Positions 6,121 to 7,737 of a stretch of DNA of 7,737 nucleotides are shown piece after piece. Within the stretch, counting starts at the first letter, position 1; each line of letters begins with the position of its first letter. The notes under the pieces are model-generated. The model had not been told where the DNA came from and ran no database searches. It saw nothing but the letters and a program-made list of their open reading frames with translations. The DNA is from an uncultured Oscillospiraceae bacterium (lineage in GTDB: Bacteria > Bacillota > Clostridia > Oscillospirales > Ruminococcaceae): contig CAKSHT010000105.1 of the NCBI GenBank assembly GCA_934457235.1, positions 1-7,737 on the forward strand. Reading direction: 5' to 3'. The position numbers and the translations under genes are program-made.

Positions 6121-6567
6121 TCATTTCTTTGATTTTACATGTTCCATTGCTTTGTCAATAAGCTTTCGATCCGTTTCGGGGTATGTCCATCTAGTAATAT
6201 CCTCAGGCGGAGCGGCTAAAAAGTAGCTTGCACAAAGCTCATGGTCGTTCAGCGTTTTCATTGAAGTGACGTCTGCGTAATAGAGAATGCCATATTCTAC
6301 GTTGTTTCCGTCAGTAATGTCATATGCTGAGATGAATTCCACCGAGCGGTCTGTGATATTCAGATTATCTGACAGCAGACGCGCCACTGCGGCCGCAGGT
6401 TTTTCGCCCTTTTCGGAATTGATTGAAGGCAGCTCCATCGTGCTTTTACCGCGCTTTTTAACGAAGAGCAGCTTTCCGTCCATTACAGCGGCTACCGTAA
6501 TATGGGTAACACGAACGACATTATTGACCTGCGCTTCGTTGCAGTCGTCCAAAAAATTGATCTCCAT
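6121..6567 (-). CDS. Nudix-fold-like protein with degenerate catalytic box
   Basis: A 148-residue protein with an overall Nudix appearance: a first strand pair [19 protein letters not shown] (20-38), then a Nudix-box-like region (about 45-71), and YGILYYADV as a later strand (92-100). Aligned by eye to the canonical GGx5Ex7REUxEExGU box, the GG is Ser-Ile, and the REUxEE core, which supplies the metal-binding glutamates in MutT, reads R-L-L-S-D-N. Only the GE (54-55) and the Arg (63) are kept. It is therefore probably not an active pyrophosphohydrolase; it may bind a nucleotide or have another role. The start was set at ATG 6567, with GGTGG (6573-6577) five bases upstream; an in-frame TTG at 6579 would add four residues. 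It is the first gene after an internal promoter and lies 13 bases before hisI. The Nudix assignment is by pattern only and could be wrong. Confidence 0.65.
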   Translation of the reverse strand: MEINFLDDCNEAQVNNVVRVTHITVAAVMDGKLLFVKKRGKSTMELPSINSEKGEKPAAAVARLLSDNLNITDRSVEFISAYDITDGNNVEYGILYYADVTSMKTLNDHELCASYFLAAPPEDITRWTYPETDRKLIDKAMEHVKSKK

Positions 6568-6622
6568 AGTATCCACCAATCTCCGGCGTGTTGAGTCCGG
6601 TTTATTCGGTACATTACTTTAC

Positions 6623-6651
6623 AGTATATCATAAATTCGCCGTAAATGCAA
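6623..6651 (-). promoter_or_regulatory. Predicted internal sigma-A promoter of the nudix-like/hisI/hisE segment
   Basis: On the minus strand TTGCAT (6646-6651) lies 17 bases from TATACT (6623-6628; 5/6 match to TATAAT). Transcription would start near 6616, leaving a leader of about 49 nt before the Nudix-like start at 6567. The -35 box begins three bases after the stop codon of the DUF4253 gene, in the only sizeable gap (86 bp) of the his cluster. No terminator separates it from the upstream genes, so it would be an internal promoter. Confidence 0.5.
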
Positions 6652-6653
6652 GA

Positions 6654-7409
6654 CTAATCCCACCAGAAATACCAGACAGACGATTTTGTCAGTGTATCCG
6701 CAAGTACAGACAGCTCCTGGAAGCCCTGGTCAATTATATCGTTACAGAATGCATACTGCTCAAGTGCAAGACCGATGGCAGCGCTTCTGTCCCGCACGGG
6801 CATCGCTGCAAATTCCAGGACGTCATGCGAAATAACCGCCGGAACTGCTCCGAATTTTTCATACCAGTACTTTCCTACCGAGATCATGACTTCCGGTTCC
6901 GGGCACTCGTTCCAGCCGCCAAAGGGCAACCAGGCGAAAACTTCCCAGGGATTATCAGTTGGTATCTTCACGATAATTACTTCACTGGCGCGTTTGGTGC
7001 CAAAATCAACAAAGCCTGACAGCCTGTCGATCTTACCGCCGGTATTTCCGGTATCGGCGGTTATTTCGTCCCAATATTCACCGTAGTTCTCTTTCATTTC
7101 TGTGAGCATCTCAGTGAACCACTGCTGGGCGTCCGGGAGTTTTCCGTAAAGTATTTTATCGCGGTACTGCTGAACGCTCTCACCCGGAGCGAACCGCTCC
7201 ATGACCATTTCCAGCTGTTCCACCAGGATATCGTTCACGACCACAATGACCGGGGTATATCCGCCCATCTCCTTGTTGGCGAACGCCTCTTCGTATGTGG
7301 AATGAATGAACTGCGCAGGCTTACCTGCGGGGAAATACTCGCATTCACAGCCCAGGAAATCCATTATTTTGCGCGCATTCACGCTCGGTTTTGGCGTAAA
7401 TAATCCCAT
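6654..7409 (-). CDS. DUF4253 domain-containing protein, function unknown
   Basis: A 251-residue cytoplasmic-looking protein without signal peptide or membrane segments. The C-terminal third (about 155-251) matches my recollection of DUF4253: WEVFAWLPFGGWNECPEPE (155-173), then KYWYEKFGAVPAVISHD (180-196), an alanine-rich helix with EQYAFCNDIIDQG (217-229), and the characteristic VWYFWWD C-terminus (245-251). The N-terminal part (about 1-110) includes a hydrophobic strand VIVVVNDILVEQL (54-66) and a predicted helical segment near 92-107; I do not recognise a separate domain there. The biochemical role of the domain is not known to me. The ATG lies one base after the hisF stop codon, with a G-rich site (plus-strand 7416-7420) six bases upstream, so it should be expressed and translationally coupled with hisF. 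No terminator follows; the next promoter begins directly after its stop. Confidence 0.78.
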   Translation of the reverse strand: MGLFTPKPSVNARKIMDFLGCECEYFPAGKPAQFIHSTYEEAFANKEMGGYTPVIVVVNDILVEQLEMVMERFAPGESVQQYRDKILYGKLPDAQQWFTEMLTEMKENYGEYWDEITADTGNTGGKIDRLSGFVDFGTKRASEVIIVKIPTDNPWEVFAWLPFGGWNECPEPEVMISVGKYWYEKFGAVPAVISHDVLEFAAMPVRDRSAAIGLALEQYAFCNDIIDQGFQELSVLADTLTKSSVWYFWWD

Positions 7410-7410
7410 T

Positions 7411-7737
7411 TCAGACCCCCGCAGAAGTTCTCACTGGAATATGATGCTCTTTAAGATGAGTCTTGACTTCGTCTACGGTCAGCTCCTTGAAATGGAACAG
7501 AGAAGCAGCCAGCGCCGCAGAACTGTTGGTATTTTCAAATACCTCTGAAAAATGCTCCAGTTTTCCGCAGCCACCGCTCGCAATGACTGGAATATTTACA
7601 CGGTTGCACACGAAGTTGAGCATATCAATGTCAAATCCGCCGCGAACGCCGTCAGTATCAATGGAATTAAGACATATTTCGCCGGCGCCGCGTTCCTCGA
7701 TCTCCTTTACCCAGTCGCCGAGGTCAAGGTTCATATC
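7411..7737 (-). CDS. hisF: Imidazole glycerol phosphate synthase subunit HisF, C-terminal part
   Basis: This is the last 108 codons of hisF; the 5' part lies beyond the right edge. HisF is the cyclase subunit that, with HisH, converts PRFAR and ammonia to imidazole glycerol phosphate and AICAR. The visible half of the TIM barrel contains WVKEIEERGAGEICLNSID, including the aspartate equivalent to catalytic D176 of Thermotoga maritima HisF in SIDTDG, then GGFDIDML, PVIASGGCGKLEHF (phosphate-binding glycine loop), SAALAASLFHF (second phosphate-binding turn) and VKTHLKEHHIPVR at the end. These are standard HisF motifs. The usual T after DG (DGT) is V here, a mild variation. The stop is one base before the DUF4253 start. 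Upstream his genes probably lie to the right of the window. Confidence 0.94.
   Translation of the reverse strand, partial: DMNLDLGDWVKEIEERGAGEICLNSIDTDGVRGGFDIDMLNFVCNRVNIPVIASGGCGKLEHFSEVFENTNSSAALAASLFHFKELTVDEVKTHLKEHHIPVRTSAGV

Overview
The window looks like a chromosomal segment of a Gram-positive anaerobe of the class Clostridia, with a Ruminococcus/Oscillospiraceae-like flavour. This is an inference from the style of the proteins (a YacP/Rae1-type NYN nuclease, a clostridial-type class II fructose-bisphosphate aldolase, a GlgA of the 'ASGGL' type), strong AGGAG ribosome binding sites, TATAAT-like promoters and intermediate GC content. No phage, insertion sequence, CRISPR array, tRNA or rRNA is visible.

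Plus strand, 1-1371: the 3' end of a yacP/rae1-like gene, then a bcp-type peroxiredoxin and trmO (tRNA t6A methyltransferase). The genes are tightly packed (9-nt gap, then a 4-nt ATGA overlap) and probably form one operon. It ends at a strong GC-rich hairpin (1372-1400) shared with the convergent glgA gene.

Minus strand, 1413-4074: two single-gene units of carbohydrate metabolism. fba (3131-3994) has its own promoter with a perfect TATAAT and its own terminator. glgA (1413-2837) has its own promoter and a leader of about 93 nt.

Minus strand, 4093-7737: a histidine-biosynthesis cluster with interspersed non-histidine genes. In transcription order it reads hisF (3' end only), a DUF4253 protein, a promoter, a degenerate Nudix-fold protein, hisI, a divergent HAM1/RdgB-like NTP pyrophosphatase, hisE, and a protein that looks like a degenerate ECF sigma factor carrying a C-terminal membrane anchor. 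HisF, HisI and HisE are ordinary histidine enzymes. HisE and HisI catalyse consecutive steps (PR-ATP to PR-AMP to ProFAR), and HisF acts two steps later. The four interleaved genes are the unusual part. Three of the consecutive products (Nudix-like, HAM1-like, HisE) come from three unrelated folds that act on nucleoside-triphosphate-type substrates.

Most of the window is ordinary housekeeping DNA. The best candidates for something undescribed are the membrane-anchored sigma-like protein and the divergent nucleotide-hydrolase-like proteins woven into the his operon. No complete novel system can be demonstrated from sequence alone.
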